Assembly: GCA_016748015.1 (NCBI GenBank)
Contig: JAAOMT010000226.1
Span: forward strand, 726,604-790,603
Length of the DNA: 64,000 bases
Direction: 5' to 3'
Origin: Geosiphon pyriformis
Lineage: Eukaryota > Glomeromycota > Glomeromycetes > Archaeosporales > Geosiphonaceae
Positions within the stretch are counted from its first letter, which is position 1; each line of letters opens with the position of its first letter. The notes under the pieces are model-generated. The model searched no databases. It was given only the letters and a program-made list of their open reading frames with translations, and was not told the origin of the DNA. This document shows, one piece after another, positions 1 to 10,772 of this stretch. Made by a program: the position numbers and the translations under genes.

Positions 1-1847
1 ACCACCAGCTGTATTCAGTAATAACAGCAATGCTATTTTGGAACATGGAGAGTTTACCATGAATAAAAAGACTTATAGCATCATCCCAGATTTACCAAGT
101 GATGAGGCATTCGAAGTTAAAGATCGATTTACGGATGTGAGCAGTGTATACACTGTAAGATTTCGTTTTTTTATACATTATTTTCTAAAAACCACAAAAT
201 AAATTAACCTTTGAATTAATTCTATTACCATCTTGTACTCAACTTTTAGAACATTTTTGCGAGTGGTCCTAATAATTCAAAAAATAAAGCTCGTGCAAGA
301 ATTCTTTCACGACTAGGCTATTTTGCAACAGATGATAAAACATTATCGACAAGCCCTGATTTTCCATCTTTAATGCGTTCTCCATCAACTCGTGGATGGG
401 ATTTCTTGCTGGTAAGAAAATAAAAAAATTCAAAATCACATGTTTCTAAAACTTATCAACCTAAAATATGATATACAGGAAGAAGAGGAAGATGCAATCA
501 AAGAGTTGGAAAGAATAGAAATAGAAATGGAATCCCAACGTGATACACGTTCAAGAAATAAAGTTTCCAATTCTCAGGCACTTGTGAAGGTCAACGGGTC
601 TGCAAGAAAAAGACTTCATGCTGTAGCTCCAGTTCCGCCAAAGAAAAATATTCAGGTAATGCATCCCACATAGATTTCTTTGCAGCCTAGCTCGCTAACT
701 TTTTTTTTTTACAAACAAGGATCGGAATAGTGTCTTCGGAAATCAATCAAACTCATCACATGGTCAATACTCACGAGAACTGTACGCATTAAAATCGAGC
801 TTCAAAAAAATTTAGCATTCAATCCTATCATTCCCTCACTCTTTTCCTCTACAAAATTCTATAGAGGTAATTTCAAACGAGAGCCAGGAGTCCCTCTTAA
901 AATGAACCCTCCATCAATTTCCCATTCAAATTTTGATGATGGACGTATGTCACGCACCGATGACGAGATTCTTGGATTTATTGGAGTTCCTGATCACGAA
1001 GGATGGTTGAAAAAACAAGGCGAAAAGTACAAGACATGGAAAAATCGTTTCTGTATATTGAAGGGCGTGCATCTATATTATCTCAAAAGCGATAAACTGG
1101 GCAATTTTGTAGGTCAAGAAAAAGCTCAATTTTTGCTTTGGATCAACATTAATTTCAATTTGTAAATACTCAGGGGTCGAAAGATACGGGAATTAGAGGT
1201 AGAATTAACTTGACTGGTTATAAGATAATCCCGGATGAAAACATTTATCCTGGAAAATACGGATTTCGAGCCGTTCACGAAACTGAGCGAGTATACTTCT
1301 TCGCACACGATGATGCCGAGAAAACCAAAGAATGGATGAAAGCCATGATGAAAGCTACTATTACAAGAGATATGACAGGTAAGCTTTAAATTTGAACTTG
1401 GCAGGAAATTAAATATGCTAACCGAATAAATGTTTAATACTCTTATATTTGATTTCAATTTCAGCTCCAGTCATCTCTTCATGCAATATACCCACATTAC
1501 CATTAGCAGCCGCACAAAAACTGAATCCACGCCCATCATTCACACGTCCTTCTTCAGTGAGTTCCGAATACCAGCAAAATGCGGCTCGAACTTTAGGCCC
1601 ATCATCCATGGTTTATTCTCGCAGCTTATCCCCCACTGGCACCACCTATAATCATTCACTACCACCGCCATCACATCAATCAAATATGTCTTTAAACAAT
1701 TATATTTATCAATCAGAAAATCCTAATCTCCCACCCATCGCTGTGACTGATCACAGTGGTTATAATGGTACAATGCTATCATCTCATTCACCACCACATT
1801 CTCACATGGCGCCAACACCAATGGGGTATCACCAAACGTTTGTTTAA
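1..1847 (+). CDS. PH-domain protein, 5' end outside window (partial)
   Basis: Seven exons read cleanly: <1-154, 250-411, 479-655, 720-781, 865-1108, 1174-1378 and 1465-1847, all with GT-AG introns and matching phases, giving 461 residues of the C-terminal part. A pleckstrin-homology domain spans roughly residues 228-335 of this fragment: it opens with DHEGWLKKQGEKYKTWKNRF, contains the first-strand/second-strand pattern GWLxK...WKxRxxxL, and ends in a C-terminal helix with the expected Trp in EKTKEWMKAMMKA. The tail (about 125 residues) is Ser/Pro/His-rich and low-complexity, without recognisable domains. PH domains of this kind in fungi (for example the Boi1/Boi2 type) bind phosphoinositides and recruit polarity or membrane-traffic factors; assignment to a specific family is not possible because the N-terminus, where SH3 or SAM domains would lie, is missing. 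Stop is TAA-type at 1845-1847. The domain is certain, the exact family is not. Confidence 0.85.
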
Positions 1848-2371
1848 TAGTGTTTCAGTTCGCAATTTGTCGTAGTCATCCTGGTAAAACTGGTAATAGC
1901 CAAAATGATTGTCTTTTTCGTATTCACCATCAACCCAAACTAATTTTATAAATAGTATAAAAGCATTAGCAAAAATTTGTGCGATAAAAATTTCTTGTTG
2001 AGAAATTCCCAATGAATTTATAATTTCAAGGCAACAAATTTAATGTAGAGCTGTAAAATTTTTCATAACGTATTAGATATTAGATAGCATTAATTCGTTA
2101 CATTACCCTGATCTATTTAAAGGTTATCGCTTTTTAGATTTGGCATTTTAATATATCAAATCGAACATTAAAATGATGTGACAGTAACTTTTCTGTTTTT
2201 GGCCGCGTGAGCAACATCATGCAAATTAAATGGCGCTTGTGTTAACAATGGAAAACATGCAAATCCTTGGCGCAAAACCGGATTACTAATTAGATTTGAG
2301 TCTCATATTATTTCATTCGAGTGTTTAACATAATTATTATTACCAACTTCAGAATTTTTTGCAATCTCTCC
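1848..2371. other. Intergenic spacer
   Basis: About 520 bases between the PH-domain gene and PPT1. It serves as the 3' flank of the first and the promoter region of the second gene. I see no gene, repeat or RNA feature in it. Confidence 0.6.
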
Positions 2372-3890
2372 ATGATGATTGGAAAACTTATTTTATCTTT
2401 ATTTTTCGCTTCTTTGTTTCTCATCTGTCAAGCATCAGGCAAGGGTAAAAAAGTTTTCCAAATTTTCGATAGAATTTTGACTTTTTTTAATGTTTCCATA
2501 TTTAATCCCTTTTTAGCAAGTCAATTACGTCCCGTGGTCATGTGGCACGGAATGGGAGATAGCTGTTGTAACGCGGAAAGTATGGGCAAAATTAAGGAAT
2601 TTATTGAAAAATCACTTCCTGGAATATATGTCCATTCGATCAGGCTTGGTAGCGATGAAAAGGAAGATAGGAAAGCTGGATTTTTCGGAAATGCTAAGGA
2701 TCAGGTGGGCAGAAATAATAAGTCAATTTAAATGATGATGTATGAATCAAATATCTCATTAATTTCACTTTGGAAATAGGTAGAAGAGGTATGTAAAATA
2801 TTGCAGGCCGATGAAAAACTTCACCGTGGGTTTAATGCACTCGGTTTCTCTCAGGTACGTTAAACTATTATGAAAGAGTCATTTGAATGCATTAATTTTC
2901 GTATTAATGCAAATTTTTATTTTGGTAATAAAAACGAAGGGTGGATTGTTTCTTCGGTAGGTTAAAGCATGTTTTCTTTTAGCGTAAAAATTGGTCAAAA
3001 TTTTTCATTTTTCTTGTTCCGATTCAAAGTAATTATGTGCAACGTTGCAATAATCCTCCTGTTCACAATTTAATTACATTTGGCTCCCCACACCAAGGTA
3101 AAACCATCGCTATTCGATTTTTATTTTTCCTTTAACATTTGAAATTTGAAATTTTTTTATATCCCAAATTCAGGTATCTCGGATATCCCTGGATGCGAAA
3201 ATAATGATGTCTGGTGTCAACTAATGCGATCCATAGCTCGTCGTGGTGTATATTCTAACTATGCCCAAACACACGTTATACAAGCTCAATATTATAAAGA
3301 CCCAGAAAGGTTGGACCTTTATAAAGAAAGAAACGTCTATTTGCCGGATATTAATAATGAATTGGATGTCAAGAATTCGACATACAAAAAGAATCTTGCT
3401 TCTTTGAATGCTCTCGTCTTGATTCGCTTCACCCAGGATGTTACTCTCAAACCTAAGGATACTGCGGTACGCGTTTTAGCTTTTTAATAATTTTATTTAA
3501 AGAATTATAAGAAATCTCACTTCTCTAACATAATACTCTCAGTGGTTTTCATTTTATAACGAGGATGGTGATCTAGAGCCTCTTTGTGATACACCCCTTT
3601 ATAAACAAGATTGGATCGGATTAAAAATCCTTAATGAAGATGCTCGATTGGTTTTCAAGGAAATTGAAGGCGGCCATGTAAGATAGACTTAAAAATTAAT
3701 ATCTACAACAAACCTTTGAAATTAATTTTTGCAAACTTTCCATTTTTTATAGATGCAAATATCTTTGGAATATCTCTTGGAAGAAGTCATAACACCTTAT
3801 TTAAGTGATCCATTGAGCCCAGAGTTTAAATCTGGGACCAAATTGACAATTCAAATCTCCAAGCAGCATTGGGAATTCCAAATGAATTGA
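2372..3890 (+). CDS. PPT1: Palmitoyl-protein thioesterase 1
   Basis: Eight exons (2372-2444, 2517-2704, 2780-2854, 2940-2956, 3030-3097, 3174-3466, 3543-3677, 3753-3890) give a 328-residue protein, close to the usual ~306. It starts with a hydrophobic signal peptide (MMIGKLILSLFFASLF), then the family N-terminal block VVMWHGMGDSCCN. The nucleophile motif GFSQGG puts the catalytic Ser near residue 111, Asp near 229 (FTQD, followed by KDTAWFSFY) and His near 283 (EGGH), the same order and spacing as the animal enzyme. The enzyme removes thioester-linked fatty acids from cysteines of proteins during degradation in the lysosome/vacuole. All three triad residues are present, so it should be active. 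Exon 4 is only 17 bases, bridging FSQ and the second Gly of the nucleophile elbow. I am confident of both identity and gene model; start codon could be either of two adjacent ATGs. Confidence 0.95.
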
Positions 3891-4599
3891 TGTCTTAAGT
3901 TTATTTTCTTAGAGCTTTTTCAAAATTATTGTAAAGCCTTAACTTTAATTAAAATTTTTGTTTATGATTTTGAATTTGAAATTACTAAAGACATGGACCA
4001 TACTAAAGCTGATTCAACTGAATACTTATCAAGACTTTCGGAATCTTTTGTTTAAATTTTTTCTTATTCTGGAAATATTCAGATACTTGATTTGAAGTGT
4101 ATTCTCTTATTTAAGCCAATTAAAAGCAATACTGCATTGCATATTGTAAAGTCTAATTTAAACAAAGAAACTCTTCACGGTCAAAAGATAGCTTAAACAC
4201 AAAGAAGTTTGTTTTGAAAAAGTTGAATATGACGAACATCAAAATATAATAGAGTCTCACATTAAAGAGATATTTATAAACATTTTGACAGATATAAAAT
4301 ATGGAAAACAGATGTTTAATTGTACACTTTATACATGTAGTTGCAATTTCTGAAAAAAAGTTTGGTTGCAATCCAAATATTTCCTATTTATATGGCACAA
4401 TTGAGAAGCTTTTACTTTTTGCTTTTTTGTCTCTTGTTCTCGAGCTGAGATTTTCCAAGCTAGGTTCCTGTTTGCTGGATTGGCTTATGCTAACAATCTT
4501 ATTCTTCGCAGTTACATTGAAGATAATTTTCACAAAATGAACGCCAAAATTAAAAGGATATAGATTAGATATTTTAAGCTTGGGCACCAATGAAATCAC
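3891..4599. other. Intergenic, no gene seen
   Basis: AT-rich sequence between PPT1 and the decayed Tc1 element. Short open frames on both strands (for example 4153-4371 minus and 4301-4540 plus) have no recognisable motif or splice structure and look random. Confidence 0.5.
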
Positions 4600-5247
4600 A
4601 CCCTTAAATTTTAATGCGCAGGGAAAAAGAGAAGGTGAGCCATGAGCAATGCCCAGGAGAAAAGTCACAATTCCAAGATAAGCTTGGAGTTCTTTCAAGC
4701 TTGCACTTGTGAATTGGAGCATTATCTTCCTGAAATATTGCTTTTTCCGTGAACATGATTATTGGATAGACTATATTTAATATATGCTTCGCGAATAAAC
4801 CTTGTCCGCTAATACATCCCCGTACTATGATAAATTTATGTCCACTTTTAACGGTTGCCCGCATATGATCAGAGTTTTAAAGCTCACTTTTATCACATCA
4901 TACACGAAATTTTTCTATATGAATCAGTGCTTATAGAGGATTCATCCGTCCAAAGAACACGTCGCTAATCCTCTGGTTCCAATGGTTGTAGGTTTTAGCA
5001 CTTTAACCGTTTGATTCGGTTTACTTCGTTAATAATTGGTTTCTTACGCATTATCACTACTTTTTGTTAAGATCTTTTTGGCGACCCATTTGTGTATACA
5101 TTTCGAATTTTCAAGTTCTTTTAAATAATAAATCAAACAAAGACGACGAATGTCTTTTGTTATGAACAATAACCACACAAGTGCAATTTTAAGGTGGTTA
5201 GTATTACGATTTTTTGAGGAAATCCTCCTTTTTGTGTGACCCGTCTG
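4600..5247 (-). pseudogene. Decayed Tc1-like transposase with one terminal repeat
   Basis: Minus-strand fragments of a Tc1/mariner transposase in different frames. The segment around 4960-4880 reads RRVLWTDESS, the first catalytic Asp motif of the DDE domain; 4864-4604 reads SGQGLFAKHIL and IFQEDNAPIHK, the second catalytic Asp region. Stop codons and frame changes separate them and the third acidic residue is not visible. At the upstream end of the reading direction, 5233-5247 (gtgtgacccgtctg) followed by TA is the inverted-repeat end; the same end occurs in the small element at 29696-30057. The other end is not recognisable. The element is dead. Identification of the superfamily is firm, boundaries are approximate. 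Confidence 0.75.
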
Positions 5248-5480
5248 TACGTAATTTTTAGTTTTGCTGCTTCAACAATGGAATAGTAGAGAACGGAAAT
5301 GTTACACTTTACTAGCTTTTCCTGACCATTGATTGGCTCTATTACTCCCAATAAAAGAGGATATTAAAGTATGTAATCGACAGCATGTTTGATGTTTAAA
5401 TACTTATCGGAGAATTTTAACTCATTACAGAATTTAATATTTTCTCCCTCTATATACTTATTTATCTATCTATTTTCCCG

Positions 5481-8091
5481 ATGTCTGTTAAAGCGATTGC
5501 CCTTCATGATTGCACTGCGGATGACGATGCAGAACTTTCTTTTAAAAAAGGCGATCGTTTTGTTGATGGTTTGTGATCAAAGAGCAGATTTGATCTTGAT
5601 CACATTTCTTGCCAATTTTCTTTACTTATCTGAAGACGGCTCAATTTACTTTTTTCGTTTTACAGTTGTTGAAAGCGGTGAAGAGGGATGGCTCGAAGCA
5701 AAAAAAGAAGGGACGAACGAAAGAGGAGTTCTCCCAAAAAATTATGTCCAACTTATTATAGGCCAGGTATATATAATAGAAAATATCGTTTTAGTCCAAT
5801 TACTGAAGAAAACGATGTAAAATAATATATTTTGAATCCACTTAAGCCATCTCCACGCCCGATTAAGAAAACTATCACCGCAAATATTTCAAAAGAATCT
5901 CCCTCAAGTATTCGACCATCTTTGCCTCCAAAACCATCTTCAGAGTTAATTGCTATTTCAGGTGTTAATTCGAGTGCCATTATCCTTAAGTTAAATTTTG
6001 AGTTTAATATCTATTTTAAACATTTTGTAATTTCTAATTTCCTTGATATCAGCCTCTACGAATTCTGAAAAACAACCGCCTTCTATCAGTAAAAACCCAA
6101 AGAAATTACCGGCAGGTGTCTTCGCTACATTTGAAACAAACAACACAAATTCAAATTTGTTTTCACAATTTGGTAACAAACCTGCAGCATCCTTAAAGCC
6201 AAAAGAAAAGATGGGGGAAATTTTGACAGATAAACCAGAAATGGAATCTGAAGTAGAACCTGTACTGCCATCTGTCAGCGATATTCGTAAGGCACTTGAA
6301 CAAAAGTCAATCCAAAAAACTTCTGGTGTCTCGCCCTCAATACAAAATACTGTTAGACCAAAATCTGATATTAATACTAGCATCACATCAAGGTCGTCAG
6401 CTGCGCTCAAAATTTCTCCCCGGCCTGAATCCGACCCCAAAATGAAATTGCAAAGTAAATTTATGCAAGACGGTGAGGTTGACACAAACTTGGTCCAACC
6501 ATCGACAGTAAAAAGACAAAATCTTCCTTTTGTTCCTCCAAAACCTCTCATTAAACCTCCTATAATTGGTTCTAAACCGTCTCTGAATAAAAATACCTCT
6601 CAAGCAATCCCTGCAAATAAAAGTTCATTTAAGCCTCCTTCCAGCTCTAGAGAATTGGAAGATGCACAATCATCGAATTCAAATGATAAACAACCCACTG
6701 GTCCATTGAAACGTCCAATTTTGCCCCCAAGGAAACTTTCAAATTCTTCTATATCAAATGAATTTTCAGAAGGGGAAACTTCGCCTCCAAAAATACCCCC
6801 AAGACCTTCGCCTCTAGAAAAAGCTGAATCTTCCGTATTGGTCTGATTTTCTAAAGTCTTTTGTGGTCTCTACGTTTCAAGTGATATTCAGTTAACATTT
6901 TTTTATAATCATCAAAATAGCCCAATTATAACTTGAATGATCGATTAAATAAAGCCGAAACCGAAACAAAAATTAAAGTGCAAAATCAAGCAGCCGAAGG
7001 CGCGAAAAAGGGTGTCTCAGCAGGATTTAAAGAAGGACAAGGTGAAAATTGTAAATTCTTATATCCATAGAATATTTGATTAATTTTCATATATCTTTCT
7101 TTCTATCGTCGAAATTAGATAGGCTTAATACGAGCTTAGGTGGTAGGAAATTACCTGGGCAAGATAAATTGTTTGGCAAAGTAGAAAAATTTGCACAAGC
7201 CGAAGCTGAAAAGAAATCCAGAATAACAGCGGGGGATAAATTCGATGATCATTCGAAGATTTTTAAAGAGAACGCAAAATCGAACATGAATTCTTTACAA
7301 AGGGAATCAGAAAATGGAATTTCAAAAAATTCATCCCTTTCGGATCGAATTAAAGGATTGAAGCTCTCAACGGCGAACCTCAATAATAATAATAATAATA
7401 ATAATAGTAATAATAATAGCAATAATTATAACAATAACAATCTGTTAATACCGCCACCGCTACCAGTTCGTAAAAATACTGTGAACTCTTCAACAGATGT
7501 GACCAGTAGCCCCAAAACGATTCCTCCTAGGCCACCTCAGCATAATCCATTTAGTGGTGAGTATTCTTTCAGGTCAGGACTGATATTTTCGATGTTTGTT
7601 ATGCTATGAGGTTTAAATTCGAATACAATTTTTTTTTGATTTTAATTCAGAGCATAATCTTTCCAAAGGTATCCCAGCTGATGCCCGAAAACGATATGAG
7701 CAGGTATTTGAAGCGAAGCAAAACCGTGAGGGATATATTGATGGTATGACTACATGATTTATTAGATCATATTCTTTCAGCGCAATTTAACCTTGTTTTC
7801 TTGAAAAATAGGTGAGGTTGTCAAAGATATATATGTTAAAAGTCGACTTGATAGTAAAACCTTACATAAAATATGGTAACCTATTTTAAGCTTAAAATTT
7901 ATCAAATATAAATGGAAATACTTGACTAATATAGTTTGTTTTATGTTAGGAATCTTGTGGATACCAGAAAAATTGGAAAGCTTAACAAGCAAGAATTCAG
8001 CGCCGGCATGTTTCTCATTGATGAGCGTTTAAAAGGTATTCCTGTTCCCGATAATTTACCTAGAGAAACCCTCAATTTATTCCTTTGCTGA
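5481..8091 (+). CDS. SH3- and EH-domain adaptor protein
   Basis: Nine exons (5481-5568, 5666-5766, 5847-5961, 6053-6834, 6921-7041, 7119-7556, 7651-7743, 7812-7875, 7950-8091) give 647 residues. Residues 1-63 are an SH3 domain: ALHDCTADDDAELSFKKGDR, then EEGWLEAKK and GVLPKNYVQLI. The middle (about 64-550) is low-complexity and holds many PxxP motifs (PPKP, PPRKL, IPPRPSP, IPPRPP), likely SH3 ligands, plus a poly-Asn run coded by an AAT microsatellite. The C-terminus (about 556-647) is an EH domain: RYEQVFEAKQNREGYIDG, IWNLVDTRKIGKLNKQEF, FLIDERLKGIPVPDNLP. EH domains bind NPF peptides and act in endocytosis and actin organisation; a C-terminal EH also occurs in the Irs4/Tax4 phosphoinositide regulators, but those lack an SH3 domain to my knowledge. 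The 3' splice site of exon 3 and the end of exon 4 (donor at 6835) are the least certain joins. Confidence 0.88.
7381..7437 (+). repeat. AAT microsatellite coding for poly-Asn
   Basis: A run of AAT/AAC/AGT triplets inside exon 6 of the SH3-EH gene encodes an Asn-rich stretch. Triplet lengths keep frame, as expected for a tolerated coding repeat. Confidence 0.85.
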
Positions 8092-8563
8092 ATGGCTTTA
8101 TCAGTAAATTGTAATTAAGGAAAAGTCAAATTGCGAGAAAAGTTAAATGATATTTTGCTTACGATTATAATTTCTTGAATTAATTTGTAAATGCTTCTGG
8201 TTCAAGCCTTATTTTTTCCGGGAAGAAATCAAAGATACAAAAATGAAAATATTATTTTATAATGTTTCCATATCTTAACAGTTTTAAAGTTCTTATGGAT
8301 TTTGCATTGTAAGCAAATAAATATAAAATTTGCAATGGTCAATTTTACTTTATAATTTGCTTTTTTCGAATTTAATAAATAATTCTCATGAATTGACAAA
8401 AAAAGTTGTTAGCTATTCAAAAAATCTGCAAAAACATTTAAAATATTATAATTGTCACAAATTAACTTTATTTACAAGTTTTTGTTATATATATTGAAAA
8501 CAACATTTAAAGCTGACAACAGTTTGCATGTAACAACTAAAAACAAATTAATAAAATTTATTA
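8092..8563. other. Intergenic, no gene seen
   Basis: AT-rich 3' flank of the SH3-EH gene, ending at the TA target site of the pogo-like transposon. Nothing else is visible. Confidence 0.5.
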
Positions 8564-8565
8564 TA

Positions 8566-10770
8566 CAGTCAGACCTCTATAAAAGAACACAGTTGGGACA
8601 TGCAAATTATGTCAAATAAACTATATTTATTTATTTATTAAATCAATCAATTATTATTATTATTATTATTAAAATATTGATTAATTGTTACCTGTTTTTT
8701 AGAATTTTCCTTCATTTTTTCGTATTCATATAATTTTTTTCTAAGTAAATTTTGGTTTTCTATACTAAAATTTTCTTTTGCTAATTGCTCTTCAAATCTA
8801 ATTACCTTATTTAATGCTTCATATGCTTCATATGCTTCTGTAATTGTAATTAAAGCAGGTGGAGATTCTTCTAATTCTTCTTCCGAGTCATTAATTGTAT
8901 TGGTTTCAATTTGAGCATCGGCTAAAACCATATCTACAATTTCATTATTATCAAGAATATTTTCAGTTGCCAATAATTCCTCAACTGCTACAGTATAATC
9001 TTCGAGATTTTTGACCAATTGTTGTGCATTTGATGGTAAATTGTTGAATATATCCATAGCAATTGATGTTTCGGATTCTTGAATTTCTAATTCTTGATTA
9101 TAGAAAAGAATATCTGTTTTTTGCCAACAGTTTTGAATTGTAACAGGTGTTACTTGAAACCATGATTGAACAACATAATTAATTGCTTGTTTTATGTTTA
9201 ATGTATATATTATATTACTTAACTGTTCAATATTAATTTTTTGTTCAAATTGATGTAAAATATGTTGACAATATAAGTGCTTATATTTGCCTTTGAAAGA
9301 TTTGATAATGTTAGCATCTATTGGTTGCAGATGTGATATAGTATTTGGAGGAAAATAGTGCAAAGTAATATTGGTTAATTGGAATGAATCTTCTCCTATT
9401 TGAGTATGATAAGAAGTTGCATTATCAACCAAAAGTAATATATGCCGATTTTGAATTCAAAAGCCTTTATTTATATATTTGAGCCATGCTTTCCATATAT
9501 CTGAGCGCATCCATGCTTTGGAATTGAATTTGTAAATTACAGATAGGTTGGAAGTATTAATTCCTTTAAAGCATCTTGGATTTTTTGCATGTCCAATTAC
9601 TAAAGGTTGCAATTTGTGAGATCCAGTTGAATTTGTAGCAAGAAGAATTGTAATCCAAGATTTATCCTATAAAAAACCCAATTAATTTAATATAACAATA
9701 ATATATAACGATAACAATTGGTAAGTATAATATATCAATTTTTTTCCTGCATTTCAACATTTTGCAAGTGTTTGATTTGGTCCCATACGAAAAAATAATC
9801 TTGTTTCATCAGCATTATATATGTCAGCAGGATCAAATTCGGATATAATGGTTTTTAATTTTCTTCGTTCTTCTGGTAAACTTTCAGTTGATACACTTCC
9901 TGATTCACCATGAAATCGGTAAACACATAATTGGTTTCGTTTTTTGAATTTTTGAATCCATCTATTTGAGAATTGCATTTCATTTTCGTGTATACAAGAA
10001 GTTTGGCAAATTTTTTTCCTTTCTCTTTAATTAGTTGATCATTGAATTCGATAGTGGCTGCCGTTACTTGTTCTACCCAATAACTTAAAGCTTGGTCTAA
10101 TAATGGAAATTTAAAGCTTTTGTGTCAAATAGATCTTTTTGAGATTTTATCAATTTCAATATTCAACCACTTTGCATGCTCTTTGATTATCTTGGAGACA
10201 GTTGGACGAGAAATATGAAGTTCTGGATATTTATGATTGAAGTAAGCTACAATATCATCATGTTTCATGCCATAGTGATTTTTGGAATATTGACAAATTT
10301 CTTTACAAAGAGCATCATTAGCTGCTGCTCGTTTTTGTTTTTTGAATAAAGGTTCCGACATTGTGATAATTTAGCAAGTCTGTTAGAAAATGCGCCTATA
10401 ATGATAATATTAGATTTGGTTTTTGCAAGCTTGAATTGGAATACAATAGGGACTAAGTGGCTGTACGTGAAAACAGACAAGATCAAAAAGAGGAAGTCCA
10501 ATGTAAATCGATTTAAAAGAAAGTTAGGATGAAATCAATTCAATACGTTTTAACTCTTTTCCCAATTACCAATTAACATCTAACACGTGATATTTGTTCT
10601 TATATAAAGGTAAATTTCGAATAAACGTTTGATAAAATTATGTTCTTGTTCCTTTATAGATTGTTCTTATATAAAGGGAAAATTTTTAATTAATCAATTG
10701 GTTCTATAAAAAAATGTTCTTTGTAAGAGGTTGTTCTTTTATCGAGGGTTCTTTTATGGAGGTCTGACTG
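8566..10770. mobile_element. pogo/Tigger-like DNA transposon with terminal inverted repeats
   Basis: About 2.2 kb flanked by TA on both sides (8564-8565 and 10771-10772), the target duplication of Tc1/mariner/pogo elements. The left end cagtcagacctctataaaag and the right end, read on the opposite strand, match over about 23 bases with one difference (ctat versus ccat). The inside carries one transposase gene on the minus strand with all domains still readable. Nearly identical ends suggest fairly recent insertion. It sits in a spacer between two host regions and does not interrupt a gene. Confidence 0.92.
8647..10361 (-). pseudogene. pogo/Tigger-like transposase, broken by stops and a frameshift
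   Basis: Reads on the minus strand from ATG at 10361. A CENP-B-type N-terminal helix-turn-helix (ending HISRPTVSKIIKEHAKW) is followed by a second DNA-binding segment (NRWIQKFKKRN, at 9978-9930). The DDE_1 catalytic core keeps all three acidic positions: IYNADETRLFF, LLLVDNATSYH and LQPIDANIIKSFK. The C-terminus is acidic and ends in poly-Asn. Breaks: an in-frame TGA after KISKRSI near 10125, a one-base frame change at an A-run near 10010, and a TGA near 9459 just before the second catalytic Asp. A segment between 9754 and 9690 may be a short intron with acceptor TATAG before DKSW, but I do not see a clear donor. Not functional as it stands. Confidence 0.88.
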
Positions 10771-10772
10771 TA

